Positions 30,704-40,610 of a stretch of DNA of 40,887 nt are shown here, in pieces; positions within the stretch are counted from its first letter, which is position 1, and every line of letters starts with the position of its first letter. A program made the translations under genes and the position numbers. The notes beneath the pieces were generated by a model, which did not search any database, was not told the DNA's origin, and was given only the letters and a program-made list of their open reading frames with translations. This stretch comes from an uncultured Spirochaetaceae bacterium (GTDB lineage Bacteria > Spirochaetota > Spirochaetia > Treponematales > Treponemataceae). Location: assembly GCA_902799665.1 (NCBI GenBank), contig CADCBK010000013.1, positions 11,392 through 52,278 of the forward strand. The letters are read 5' to 3'.

Positions 30704-32012
30704 GTTCTTCCGTTTGGCTGCAGCATTCACGCTTTTCTCGTTGACGATCTTTGCCCCTGCATGGGGGCAAGAGACGATGGTTGATTTGTCCGACGCTGAA
30801 AAAGAAGCGGCGGAAAAAGGCGCGGCTGAAACGCCCAAGAGCCAGGACTACAATAGTTCCCGCTACGAAATTTCTGCGATCGAAGACGCCTCCGAAGGAA
30901 AGAACTATTACATCACCCGCGACGAAAACAACAACTTTAGCTTTGTGCAAAAGTTAAGCTGGAACAAAATTCCAGACATAAAGAATTACCGCATAACAAT
31001 CCAGCGCCTTGCCGACGAGGGCTGGGTCCAAGTTATGGAAAAGGACTTGTTCGAAAACAAAATCGAAGTTTCGCTTGAAGCCGGAAAATACCGTTTCCAA
31101 GTCGCGGTTATAAACTTGTTCGACCAATTGGAAAAATCTTCCGGCTGGCAACACTTTGAAGTTTTGAAGGCGCTCCAGCCCGGAATCGACAACTTGAAAA
31201 CCGATTCCATGTACCTTAGCTCAAAAAAGGCGGACGGAGTTTTCACCCTTAACGGAAGCAACTTAAACGAGAGTACGATTTTCACGATGGAAAAGAAAGA
31301 CGTTGAGCCGCCCAAAATTCTTTACGGAAAAGTCCTTAGCCTTAGCGACGACGGAAAAAGCGCTCAGGTTCAGTTTGACATAAACGACATCGACGAAGGA
31401 AAGTACGAAATCTACGCGCAAAACCCAGGCGGCCTTAGCGTAATCTCTAGAACGATTCAGATTAGAAAAAACAAGGACGTCTATTTTGATTTCCATTTTT
31501 CTGGCGGAGTCGGCTATTCAATTACATTGGACGCTTTGAACAGTCCCCTTAGCCATTATAGAAAATCTTCCGTCTATCCGATAAGCGGCTCCGGGCGCTT
31601 AACCTTTATGCTCTTGAATTCAAAGATGGGAAATTTTGGTTTGTTTGGAAGCGGATATTATTCCATGCTTAAGGTGGAAACAAAGCACTACAAGTTCAGC
31701 GGACATTACATAACGGCGCTTGGCGGCTTGGCCTATCAAAGGACCATTAAGCCAGAAAAAATTATCCTTGACATTCACGGCGGAGCTGGAATGTCCTTTA
31801 TGATGAACGCTTATTTTGAAAACAACCACACTGGCCAAAGCAGCTATAACTTTAACGGTTCCGCGCTTGCCTTTGGAGGCGGTTTGGCTATACAATATAT
31901 ATTCGCCAAGCATTTTTATATAGAAGGGGATGTAGATTTTATTTACTCCAAGTTCAAGGATATGTCGGTTGGAATGGCGTATCCTTCTGTCAGCGTAGGA
32001 GGAAGATTTTGA
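30693..32012 (+). CDS. Outer-membrane beta-barrel protein
   Basis: 439 aa from ATG 30693 (GGGAG six bases upstream; the 17 codons before it in frame overlap the previous gene). The signal peptide ends FAPAWGQ. An N-terminal Fn3-like domain (about 60-150) and an IPT/TIG-like segment (about 165-260: ADGVFTLNGSNLNESTIFTM) precede a C-terminal barrel (about 270-439) of alternating amphipathic strands ending VSVGGRF, with the terminal Phe of outer-membrane proteins. It is probably surface exposed and assembled by BamA. It is part of the FecR operon, overlapping neighbours on both sides (11 bp upstream, TTGA overlap downstream). Confidence 0.78.
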   Translation: MASKFFRLAAAFTLFSLTIFAPAWGQETMVDLSDAEKEAAEKGAAETPKSQDYNSSRYEISAIEDASEGKNYYITRDENNNFSFVQKLSWNKIPDIKNYRITIQRLADEGWVQVMEKDLFENKIEVSLEAGKYRFQVAVINLFDQLEKSSGWQHFEVLKALQPGIDNLKTDSMYLSSKKADGVFTLNGSNLNESTIFTMEKKDVEPPKILYGKVLSLSDDGKSAQVQFDINDIDEGKYEIYAQNPGGLSVISRTIQIRKNKDVYFDFHFSGGVGYSITLDALNSPLSHYRKSSVYPISGSGRLTFMLLNSKMGNFGLFGSGYYSMLKVETKHYKFSGHYITALGGLAYQRTIKPEKIILDIHGGAGMSFMMNAYFENNHTGQSSYNFNGSALAFGGGLAIQYIFAKHFYIEGDVDFIYSKFKDMSVGMAYPSVSVGGRF

Positions 32013-34453
32013 CAAAATGTAAGTCCATTCGTTTTGCAAGCCTCTTTTTCTCTTCTATATTCGTTTTGTTCGCTTCCATTTGCTTGTTCTCTTGCAACAT
32101 GGACGCGGCGCCATATGAATTCCTAAAAAAGTATGGCGACATCGCCACTGTCCAGAATATTAAGTTTGCCTATGAAAGCGGTTTTATCGTCCACGACAGG
32201 AACGGTTGGGACAATGTGGCTCCGCAGCAATACATAACCACTTCTTCCAGAGACCTTGTCGTGAACTATGAAATAGACAACCCTGGCGACTTTGCAATCT
32301 CAGCGTCCCTTGGCGTGGCCGGAGTTGAAAACCCTGACGCCGAGGGAATAAAAATTTCTGTAAATTCAAATACTTCGCTTTCGGTCACATATCCTGCCGC
32401 TTTCATTGATTCGCGCAACATGGACTATGGCGGCTCTGGCGACATTTCGCCAAAAATTTTCTTGACGCGCGTAAGCGACAACTACGGACAAAGCTACGAC
32501 ACCCGCGCTATAAGGGTGAACGCGCCGCCGCCAAGCGTGTACAACGCGATTAGCCAAATACTGTCGGGCGACGGCGAGCGAATGATTATTTGCTTTGTTC
32601 TTCCGGACAACATTCCAAATGACGTCAACTATTTTTCTATTGTAGACGAGCGGAAAAACACCGTCCATGAATTTGGATTTTCAAACGGCTCGATAACCGT
32701 TGGAACGGAAGACAAGGGCTGGAAAATAGACACGGTTTCGCCCGGAACGCTGGAGCCGACTTGGCCCGACGGCCCCGTCTTTGACCCCACTGGCTTTTAC
32801 AGCGGAACGCCGTATTATGTCACGACTGACGTAAAAAACATTTTGAGCCTTGACATCTTTTACCTAAGGCTGGTTCTTCGCGACCAAGCGGGCTTGGAAG
32901 GCATGAATTACGTTCCTTCGCGAGTGCAGATGCTGGATCCGCTTACCTGCAACATTCCCGAAACAGCGTACATGCTGGAAAACACATTCGACCAGCCGTA
33001 TATCGAGCTTACCGTCAATCCGCCCGCAAACGCGCCTGACGCGACCTTGTATCTTAATGTCAGGGACGCTGACGACAATGTTATCGCTGACATAAACGGC
33101 AACACCGAAACTTGCGATGGCGCCACCACCTTCCACTTGTATCCTGAGATTGACGGACAATCAAAGTATTACTATGTCAGCATTTACGCCTCTAAGCCTG
33201 GTTGGATGAGCGGCGGAGGCGTTTATAGGTCGCTTTACATATCAGGAAAGCAGCTTGACGCCCCAGTCGCAGACCCTGACCCAAGCAGCGCCGCGAATTT
33301 CGCGCAAGACACTGTGGTCACAGTCACAAGCCCGCAAAACGCGGATTTGACTTGGACGGGATCTACGCATCCTCTCTCTACCGATCCCAGTCCGGTAGAG
33401 ATAAAGCTTGAAAAAGCGGGCGCAAACAACTTTGCTTTCTTTGCGGAAAAGGAATATTATCAGTCTTCCGGCATTGTTAGCCTTATTTACAATGTCGTTG
33501 CCACAAAAGTTTACGTACAGAGCGGCGCTCCAGCCAGCGGAACGGGAACGCGTGACAATCCAGTTCCCACGATTGACCGCGCCATGAACATACTTGACGC
33601 AAACGGCGCGGCCGACAAGAGCGCCAACACGATTTACATTATGGGCGACTTCTTGAACATGACCGGCTCCATAACTGTAGGAAATTCCAGCGACTATTAC
33701 AACATCGTGGGCGTAGACTCGAATGGAGAAACAATCCAGCCTGTAGAATTGCGCTTGGCCGCGAACGGCTCTGTCATTGACCTTTCCACCGGAACGCTTG
33801 CCTTGCGCCATGTAAAGATTACCAACGTGACGGCGGCGGCCAACGGAGCGGTTCGCGTTACAGGCGGAACCTTCATCATAAAAGACCATGTAACGATTTT
33901 TGGCAATCCCTGCGGAAAAAACGTCCACCTTGCGTCCGGCCAAGTGATTACGATTAACCAAAGCAATCTTAGCGGAACCAAAGTCGGCGTCAACACGGCC
34001 GTCGCTCCTGCAGGCGGAATTCCTGTGCCAGTCACAAGCGGCTACGCGGCCTCTGGCGTGACAGACGATCCGTCGGACCACTTTGTCAGCGACACAAGCG
34101 GCCAGTCTGTTATTTACAACACTGGCAAAACGGACGCTGTCCTTGCGGTTAACGGCGGCTCCATCGACATCGGCGACATCGCGAGCGTAAGCTTTGCGGC
34201 CGCGGGCTCGGCTGGCGTTTACACCGTCACGGCCAGCGCGACTTCGATGGGCGGAACGACGACCGACATCACAAGCGAAGTGACGGCCTGGTCGCTAAAG
34301 CTTTACTACCTTAACACTTACACCGGAATGACTTCCGCCACAAACACGATGGACTTGTCCGCGCTTGCTGACGGAACATATATAATGAAGATAAGCGCGG
34401 TTTACGGCGGTTCCACATACTCTGGCGAAGTGGAGATAGATGTCAGCAATTAA
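32009..34453 (+). CDS. Surface lipoprotein with beta-helix segment
   Basis: 814 aa starting TTG, with AGGAGGA six bases upstream; the start overlaps the previous stop. The lipoprotein signal ends ICLFSC. The N-terminal 480 aa contain Ig/cadherin-like beta repeats with no named family. Residues about 500-680 form a right-handed beta-helix segment opening KVYVQSGAPASGTGTRDNPV (the common 'GTxxxP..T...A' entry motif) with ladder residues GNSSDYYNIVGVDSNG. The C-terminus (about 700-814) is another Ig-like domain. Likely outer-membrane anchored. It shares the beta-helix entry motif with the giant protein downstream, suggesting related surface roles. Confidence 0.78.
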   Translation: MTKCKSIRFASLFFSSIFVLFASICLFSCNMDAAPYEFLKKYGDIATVQNIKFAYESGFIVHDRNGWDNVAPQQYITTSSRDLVVNYEIDNPGDFAISASLGVAGVENPDAEGIKISVNSNTSLSVTYPAAFIDSRNMDYGGSGDISPKIFLTRVSDNYGQSYDTRAIRVNAPPPSVYNAISQILSGDGERMIICFVLPDNIPNDVNYFSIVDERKNTVHEFGFSNGSITVGTEDKGWKIDTVSPGTLEPTWPDGPVFDPTGFYSGTPYYVTTDVKNILSLDIFYLRLVLRDQAGLEGMNYVPSRVQMLDPLTCNIPETAYMLENTFDQPYIELTVNPPANAPDATLYLNVRDADDNVIADINGNTETCDGATTFHLYPEIDGQSKYYYVSIYASKPGWMSGGGVYRSLYISGKQLDAPVADPDPSSAANFAQDTVVTVTSPQNADLTWTGSTHPLSTDPSPVEIKLEKAGANNFAFFAEKEYYQSSGIVSLIYNVVATKVYVQSGAPASGTGTRDNPVPTIDRAMNILDANGAADKSANTIYIMGDFLNMTGSITVGNSSDYYNIVGVDSNGETIQPVELRLAANGSVIDLSTGTLALRHVKITNVTAAANGAVRVTGGTFIIKDHVTIFGNPCGKNVHLASGQVITINQSNLSGTKVGVNTAVAPAGGIPVPVTSGYAASGVTDDPSDHFVSDTSGQSVIYNTGKTDAVLAVNGGSIDIGDIASVSFAAAGSAGVYTVTASATSMGGTTTDITSEVTAWSLKLYYLNTYTGMTSATNTMDLSALADGTYIMKISAVYGGSTYSGEVEIDVSN

Positions 34454-34484
34454 TGCGGAGGAAAGGGGCGCTTGCGTGAATTCC

Positions 34485-34550
34485 TAGACTTTTTGCCCTT
34501 TCTGTTGTATAATTAAAACCAAACGCGCGAAAAAAAGCGGGCGTTTTTTT
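34485..34550 (+). promoter_or_regulatory. Promoter and hairpin leader of the giant lipoprotein
   Basis: TAGACT (34485-34490), 17-bp spacer, TATAAT (34508-34513). The leader contains AACGCGC..GCGGGCGTT (about 34523-34545) followed by a T7 run, which could attenuate transcription before the coding region. Confidence 0.5.
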
Positions 34551-34614
34551 GTCGGAAAAGCGCGCCGTTTGGGCGTTAAAAGCCGATATTTATTATAGAA
34601 GAAAGGGCGAGTTT

Positions 34615-37600
34615 TTGGCTAACAAAGGCTTTTTTAGGACAGTGAGGGCATTCTCTTGCGGGGCGGCGCTTTTGGCGACAGCGCTTGCGGCGGCTTTTTT
34701 CGCGTCCGTGTCGCTTTTTTCTTGCAGCAACATGGGCGACGACTATTCCTCGGCGGGCCTTTTTTCGCAGCCCCAGTCCGGCGAGGCTGTTGTCCAGGCC
34801 AAAATCGGAAAGGCCCGCGTTTGCGGAACGATAGAAAAAGATTCCGGCGTTTCGGCCAGCGTCGTTCCAACAGCGGCCGACGTAATTTCTTCCGCATCCA
34901 GCTACGCGGTTTACGCTTGGGGAACAAAGGCCGACGGAACGGTGGTTCCGCAAACTTCTCCGATAAGCGGAACTGTGTCGTCAGGCGGCTCTGGCGTTAC
35001 GTTCAGCATTGACCTTGACTACGGAACTTGGACCGTCCGCGCTGACGCGCTGGACTCTTCCTCAAATGTCGTCTTAAGCAAGACAACAGCCGCGCCCCTT
35101 GTTTTGGACGAAGACAATCCGCTTGCAAACCTTTCGTTCTCGCTAAACTACTTGCAAGACCCTTCCGTGCCGGGCTCTCTTTCGCTCACGCTGAATTATT
35201 CCACAACGGCTGGAATCGCCAGCATACGCTATTCGCTGCAAAAAAAATCCGGCGGCTCTCCGCTCGCGGGAACTGTCGCGGCGCCTGCCTCTGGAACTTT
35301 TACTCTTGACTCAGCGGCGTCCTCTGATCTAGGAACTCTTGTTCCCGGAGAATACGACCTTGTCGCGGAATTCCTTTCGGCTTCCGGCGCGACGATAATG
35401 CGCTTGGACCAGACCGTTCAAATTTATTCAAACATCACGACAAACAAAATTGACGGAAGCGCGCCCTACATAAGCGGCGGCTCTGTCAATGTCAGCGACG
35501 GCGTCATAACAAAATACCAACAGTCGGTGGTCTATGTCGGCGGCGTCGGAATTGGAACGGGAACGGCCGCGTCCGACGCGAACAACGGAACCCAGTTTGA
35601 CCCTGTCGCAACGCTTGGACGCGCCTTTGCCATCGCGGATTCCTTGATATCGGTTCCAACTGACGGCGTGAAAATCTACGTCCAAGACAACATAAGCTTG
35701 ACGCAAAACGTCGCTATTGCCAGCTCAAAAAAAATCAGGGCCATCGGAACAAACCAAAGCGCGTTATATAAAGTTGACGGCGCCGTTACTTATGGCTTGA
35801 GCGCAAGCGCGAGCGACCTGAGTTTTTCTTACATAAATTTTGACCGTGTAAAAGGCTTTGAAATTTCGGCGGGCCAGGCAAACTTTGCAAACTGCTCGAT
35901 TACAAACGGAGTTGCCGGCAGCAGCGAAAACGGCGGCGGCTTGTTGGTAAAAGACGGCGCCAAAGCGGTCTTGACAAGTTGCGCGGTAAGCGGCTGCGAG
36001 GCTAGTTACGGCGGCGCGATTTACACGGCCGGTCAAGCGGAACTAAAGGACTGCCTTATCGGAGCGGAAGCCTCAGAGGCCGCCCAAGCCGCCGACACAA
36101 AGCATTCAAACAAGGCCACTAGCAGCGGCGGCGGAATCTATATTGCGGGAACCGGAGAGCTGACCCTTAACGGAAGCAACACAATAAGCTACAACTACGC
36201 GGCTGTATATGGCGGCGGCATTTACATTGGGGCCGACGTGGACTTAACAGCCTGTGTAGTAAAGAATAATCTTGCCAGCCGCGGCGGCGGCATTTTCGCT
36301 GGCGGCGGAAATTCCACCATGGACGACACTTGCGAGATTGCGAGCAATGTTGCAAACAAAGAAGGCGCGACCTCCTCTTGCCAAGGCGGCGGAATATGCT
36401 TGAACGCCAGCGGAAAGACTTTTACGATGACCGGCGGAAAAATCAGCGGCAACAGCGCCGTTAATTTGGATGCCTCAAACAAGGGCGAGGGCGGCGGCGT
36501 TTATGCGTATGGCGGAACGTTTAAAATGGAAGCCGGCGAAATCAGCGGCAACACAGCCAGCGGAAACGGCGGCGGAATCAATATTGCCAATGGCGCAAGT
36601 CTTTCAATAGAAGACGGAAAAATCAGCGGCAACAGCGCCGATAACGGCGGCGGCCTTTACACAACCTTGGGCGGCAGTGATCAGGTTCAAATTAACGGCG
36701 GCGAAATCAGCGAAAACCACGCCGCAAGCCAAGGCGACGGAATTTACCATAAGAACAGTACTCTAAAAATAAACGGCGGAAAAATTTGCGACAATGACGA
36801 AACCGGCGTGTATATTGACAACCCCTCAGGCGGAGCGTGGGTGACTATGATCGGCGGCCAAATCAGCGGCCACACAGATTGCGGCGTTCGCCTTCTTGAA
36901 GGCGAAGGAAACAATTTTGACATGAGCGACGGAAAAATTTCCGACAATGGAATCGGCGCCTATGTCGCGCAAACTTACGACGGTCTGGGCGCAGGCTTTA
37001 TTATGAGCGGCGGAGCGCAAGTTGTGGACAACTGCATATACCTTGCAAAAAATTCCAGCGGCAATGTGGCCATAATTCGCGTCAAAGCCGCCTTGACTTC
37101 TGCGGAACTTCCTGTGGCCTCAATATGTCCTGAAGAATATGGCCTAGGCACGCAAGTCATATCATTTGCAAGCGGCGATTTGGCGACGTCGGAATCGGTC
37201 AAGTTTGCGGTAAAAGACGACGCGGAAGGCGAGGCCTGGGCGGTCGCGGCAAGCGGCAACTACGGCGTTCTAAAGACAGCCACAATTTACGTTGACGGAT
37301 CCGTCGTTACAGACGGAAGCGGAACAAAGGACAGTCCGTTCAAGTATCTCGCCACGGCGCTTGGCAGTGTTTCTTTGGCCAACAGCACGATTATCGTTAA
37401 GAACGACACGTCGGAAACGGCGGCGCTTACAATTCCCGCCGCCTATCCCGGCCTTACGATAAAGAGCGCGGACGCGACGCAAAAGAAAATTACGGGCGCG
37501 ACAGATAAAGTATTTAATGTGCGCGCGGTGACGACGTTCGAGAAAATAGAGTTCTCAACTTGGGGCGACGTGGATGTCGGCTCTAACTTGGTGGGCGTTA

Positions 37601-40575
37601 AATTCAATGACGTCACAATCAGCGATTGCAACAACAACATAGCGGGCGGCGGACTTTACCTAGGAAACAACGCCCAAGTCGATGCGGAAAACCTTACCGT
37701 AAAGGATTGCTATGTTTCCGGTGGCGGAAGCGGCGGCGGCATTTGCGTCTCCGACGGCGCCAAGTTGACCGCTATAAATCTTACCGTTCAAGACTGCCGC
37801 GCTGATGACAACAGCGCAAACGGCGGCGGCATTTACAACAACGGAACATTGATTTTGAAGAATGCGGTTGTTACAAGATGCGCGGCTGAAAAGGATGGAA
37901 GCGGAATCTATTGCGATTACGCAGGCCATCTTATCCTTGACGGATCGATAAACATTGACAGCGATATTTTCTTGGACAGCAACATGAATCCGATTCAAGT
38001 TGCGAAAGACTTTGCCCTTGCGACCGGCGCCGCGCAAATTCCTGTCGCGCCTAATATGGGCCCCGTAGGCCCTGCGGCGACAAATCCCTTTGTCGCAGGC
38101 TCCGTTGTTGTCTTGGGCTACGACGACGGCGCGGGCTCAGCGCATTCAATCACCGAGGATCAAGTCAACTGCTTTGTCACAAGAGGAACGGCTCTTGGCC
38201 TTGAATACGACGGAACGGCCTCGCCGCCTTGCGGTAAATTGGTTGACAAGTCAATCGCCGGCGGAATCAAGATAAATGTTGGCGGCAACATCACGTTTGA
38301 AGTGGCCACGCCAAGCGCGTCGGGCGAAAAGGCTCGCTTTAACGTCCTTGACAGTTCCGTAACGCCGCCCGCGTACATAACGCTGCCGGCGGGTTCGGCG
38401 CAAATAAAGATTTTGCAATACGGAACGCCCGTTTATTCCGCCGAAGCGCAAGAAGTGACCGCAACATACCTGACCGAAGGCCAATACGAGCTTTACTGCA
38501 AGGCCGTTATTGGCGGCGTAACCTACGACACCACCTTGCCCTTTGCCGCCGGCGGCAAATACACGCCCTTGACTTTGGAAGCGATGGCCGCCGGAGCGAA
38601 AGTAACATTTGACAACAAAGCGACAGACGTTGTTAAATACAGGGTCAACGGCGGAGCGGAACATGAAATTGCAAGCGGTACGTCTGAGGCCATAACGCTT
38701 TCTGCCGTCGGCGACAGAGTCCAGTTCTTTGGAGACAATACATATTACGCGACGCATGATGGCTCTGGTAACTATAATGTAGAAAACTATACGGCGTCAA
38801 ATATCGCTTGTACAGCCGATTGCTATGTATATGGAAATATAATGAGCCTTGTGGACAGCGCAGGCTTTGCAAGCGCCATGAGTTTTGCGTCGCCTTGCGC
38901 TTTAACGGGTCTCTTTATGAGCAACACCCACATAAAAAATAAGGCTGGAATTCCTTTGTCTTTGCCCGCTACGACGCTTTCTGATGGTTGTTACACAGGC
39001 TTGTTCTATGGTTGTACAAGTTTGACAAGCGCGCCAGAACTGCCTGCTATGACGCTTGCGGATCGTTGTTACTATGTTATGTTCAATGGTTGTACAAGCC
39101 TTGCAACAGCGCCCGCTCTTCCTGCGACAACGCTGACGGAATCTTGTTATAGGTCAATGTTCTATGGCTGTACAAGCCTTACAAGCGCGCCTGCTCTTCC
39201 TGCGACAACGCTGGCAAGCAATTGTTATCGCTCAATGTTCTCTGGCTGTACAAGCCTTGCAAGCGCGTCAGCGCTTCCTGCTACAACATTGGCAGGAGGT
39301 TGTTATCAAGGAATGTTCGATGGTTGTTCAAGCTTAACAGCTGCGCCGGAACTTCCTGCGACAACGCTGGCTGTGTCTTGTTATCACGCCATGTTCCGAG
39401 GTTGTACAAGCCTTGCAACAGCGCCGGAACTTCCTGCAACAACGCTGACGGAATCTTGTTATGAGAGCATGTTCCGAAGTTGTACAAGCCTTACAACAGC
39501 GCCGGAACTTCCCGCTCCAACATTGGAGGAATGGAGTTACCGTAACATGTTCAATGGCTGTTCAAACCTTAACAGCGTCACTTGTCTTGCCACATATATT
39601 CGCAATGGAAGCCACATATATACTTATGGCTGGCTTGATGGCGTTGCCGCAACCGGCACATTCACCAAGGCGGCCAGTATGGCAGACTGGCCGCACAACA
39701 GCGAGCACGGCATTCCCACCGGCTGGACAGTGCAGGGGGGCGGCAGCGGCGTTCCTGCGGGATTTGTAGTAGTTGAAGGCTCGACTGTAGCCGGCGACGA
39801 CAAGTTTAAGGACGCAACTAGCGCTAGCAATGCAGGCGTCTTTGTAGAGGGCCGTTCCGTGGCAATTTCCACGTTCTGGATCTGCGACCACGAGGTGACT
39901 CAGGCGGAATACCAGGCCGTCATGGGAACGAACCCAAGCAGTTTTACTGGCGACAACCTTCCCGTTGAGAAAGTCAGTTGGTATGACGCTATAACCTATT
40001 GCAATAAAAAGAGCATTGCCGAACGCCTTGAGCCCTGCTACACGGTCAGCGGCGTAGACTTTTCAGGAAGTGTGACTGTTCCCACATCAAGCGACGCGAC
40101 ATGGAACGCGGCGACTTGCGACTTTACAAAGGACGGCTACCGCCTGCCGACAGAGGCCGAATGGGAATACGCGGCCCGCGGAGGAAAGGCCGGCTGCGAG
40201 GCGGCCAACCCAACCGATTGGGCGGGAACGGACAGCAGTTCCGAATTGGGAAAATACGCCTGGTACTTGACCAACAGCGGCTCAAAGACCCACGAGGTAA
40301 AGAAAGAAAAGCAGACAGGCGTGAATAGCGCCAACAGCCTGGGAATCTACGACATGAGCGGAAACGTCTGGGAATGGTGCTGGGATTGGTCCGGCAGCAT
40401 AGACGTAGACGCAAGCACGCCCGCTGCCGGCGCTTTGTCCGGCTATTACCGCGTCTACCGTGGCGGCAGTTGGGACGGTGGCGCCCGCTTCTGTTCTGTT
40501 GCTTACCGGAACGACTCCTCGCCGAACAGCCGCTTCAACGTCCTGGGCTTCCGCGTGGTCCGCACGGCGCCGTGA
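34615..40575 (+). CDS. Giant TvpA-like lipoprotein: beta-helix, BspA-like repeats and C-terminal FGE/C-type-lectin domain
   Basis: 1986 aa from TTG 34615 (AAGGG eight bases upstream; an in-frame TTG at 34549 would place 22 extra residues before the signal). The lipoprotein signal ends SLFSC. Order: Ig-like region (about 60-290); right-handed beta-helix with GGGIY-type ladders (about 305-880, entry VVYVGGVGIGTG); second beta-helix (about 890-1240, entry TIYVDGSVVTDG); Ig-like (about 1240-1315); beta domain plus eight 26-aa CYxxMFxGCTSL repeats (about 1320-1660) like those of the 842-aa lipoprotein; and a formylglycine-generating-enzyme/C-type-lectin domain (about 1716-1986: WICDHEVTQAEYQAVMG, GYRLPTEAEWEYAARGG, MSGNVWEWCWDW). 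The final YRVYRGGSW ... LGFRVVR matches DGR variable proteins such as T. denticola TvpA. Likely a surface adhesin with diversified binding tip. Confidence 0.87.
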   Translation: MANKGFFRTVRAFSCGAALLATALAAAFFASVSLFSCSNMGDDYSSAGLFSQPQSGEAVVQAKIGKARVCGTIEKDSGVSASVVPTAADVISSASSYAVYAWGTKADGTVVPQTSPISGTVSSGGSGVTFSIDLDYGTWTVRADALDSSSNVVLSKTTAAPLVLDEDNPLANLSFSLNYLQDPSVPGSLSLTLNYSTTAGIASIRYSLQKKSGGSPLAGTVAAPASGTFTLDSAASSDLGTLVPGEYDLVAEFLSASGATIMRLDQTVQIYSNITTNKIDGSAPYISGGSVNVSDGVITKYQQSVVYVGGVGIGTGTAASDANNGTQFDPVATLGRAFAIADSLISVPTDGVKIYVQDNISLTQNVAIASSKKIRAIGTNQSALYKVDGAVTYGLSASASDLSFSYINFDRVKGFEISAGQANFANCSITNGVAGSSENGGGLLVKDGAKAVLTSCAVSGCEASYGGAIYTAGQAELKDCLIGAEASEAAQAADTKHSNKATSSGGGIYIAGTGELTLNGSNTISYNYAAVYGGGIYIGADVDLTACVVKNNLASRGGGIFAGGGNSTMDDTCEIASNVANKEGATSSCQGGGICLNASGKTFTMTGGKISGNSAVNLDASNKGEGGGVYAYGGTFKMEAGEISGNTASGNGGGINIANGASLSIEDGKISGNSADNGGGLYTTLGGSDQVQINGGEISENHAASQGDGIYHKNSTLKINGGKICDNDETGVYIDNPSGGAWVTMIGGQISGHTDCGVRLLEGEGNNFDMSDGKISDNGIGAYVAQTYDGLGAGFIMSGGAQVVDNCIYLAKNSSGNVAIIRVKAALTSAELPVASICPEEYGLGTQVISFASGDLATSESVKFAVKDDAEGEAWAVAASGNYGVLKTATIYVDGSVVTDGSGTKDSPFKYLATALGSVSLANSTIIVKNDTSETAALTIPAAYPGLTIKSADATQKKITGATDKVFNVRAVTTFEKIEFSTWGDVDVGSNLVGVKFNDVTISDCNNNIAGGGLYLGNNAQVDAENLTVKDCYVSGGGSGGGICVSDGAKLTAINLTVQDCRADDNSANGGGIYNNGTLILKNAVVTRCAAEKDGSGIYCDYAGHLILDGSINIDSDIFLDSNMNPIQVAKDFALATGAAQIPVAPNMGPVGPAATNPFVAGSVVVLGYDDGAGSAHSITEDQVNCFVTRGTALGLEYDGTASPPCGKLVDKSIAGGIKINVGGNITFEVATPSASGEKARFNVLDSSVTPPAYITLPAGSAQIKILQYGTPVYSAEAQEVTATYLTEGQYELYCKAVIGGVTYDTTLPFAAGGKYTPLTLEAMAAGAKVTFDNKATDVVKYRVNGGAEHEIASGTSEAITLSAVGDRVQFFGDNTYYATHDGSGNYNVENYTASNIACTADCYVYGNIMSLVDSAGFASAMSFASPCALTGLFMSNTHIKNKAGIPLSLPATTLSDGCYTGLFYGCTSLTSAPELPAMTLADRCYYVMFNGCTSLATAPALPATTLTESCYRSMFYGCTSLTSAPALPATTLASNCYRSMFSGCTSLASASALPATTLAGGCYQGMFDGCSSLTAAPELPATTLAVSCYHAMFRGCTSLATAPELPATTLTESCYESMFRSCTSLTTAPELPAPTLEEWSYRNMFNGCSNLNSVTCLATYIRNGSHIYTYGWLDGVAATGTFTKAASMADWPHNSEHGIPTGWTVQGGGSGVPAGFVVVEGSTVAGDDKFKDATSASNAGVFVEGRSVAISTFWICDHEVTQAEYQAVMGTNPSSFTGDNLPVEKVSWYDAITYCNKKSIAERLEPCYTVSGVDFSGSVTVPTSSDATWNAATCDFTKDGYRLPTEAEWEYAARGGKAGCEAANPTDWAGTDSSSELGKYAWYLTNSGSKTHEVKKEKQTGVNSANSLGIYDMSGNVWEWCWDWSGSIDVDASTPAAGALSGYYRVYRGGSWDGGARFCSVAYRNDSSPNSRFNVLGFRVVRTAP
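40462..40572 (+). other. Candidate DGR variable region (VR)
   Basis: C-terminal coding segment from GGSW to the stop. Positions that are Asn (AAC/AAT) in DGR template repeats are here Asp, Gly, Gly, Arg, Phe, Ser, Tyr, Ser, Phe and Val. Almost all these codons end in C or T, as expected when only the first two bases of AAY codons are mutated. The invariant frame (W, RN, PN, LGFRV) is preserved. The end is GC-rich (CGCGTGGTCCGC) and followed by a short inverted repeat near 40600, as in initiation-of-mutagenic-homing sites. No template repeat, Avd or reverse transcriptase is in the window, so activity would require one elsewhere. Confidence 0.6.
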
Positions 40576-40610
40576 GGTTGCTCTTAGTTTGCGGGGGCGG
40601 GCTGGCAAGC

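Noticed and set aside
35900..40500. Repetitive GGCGGC and TGTACAAGCCT tracts as a CRISPR array or microsatellite
   Set aside because: They are in frame and encode beta-helix GGG turns and CYxxMFxGCTSL repeats; no spacer structure exists.
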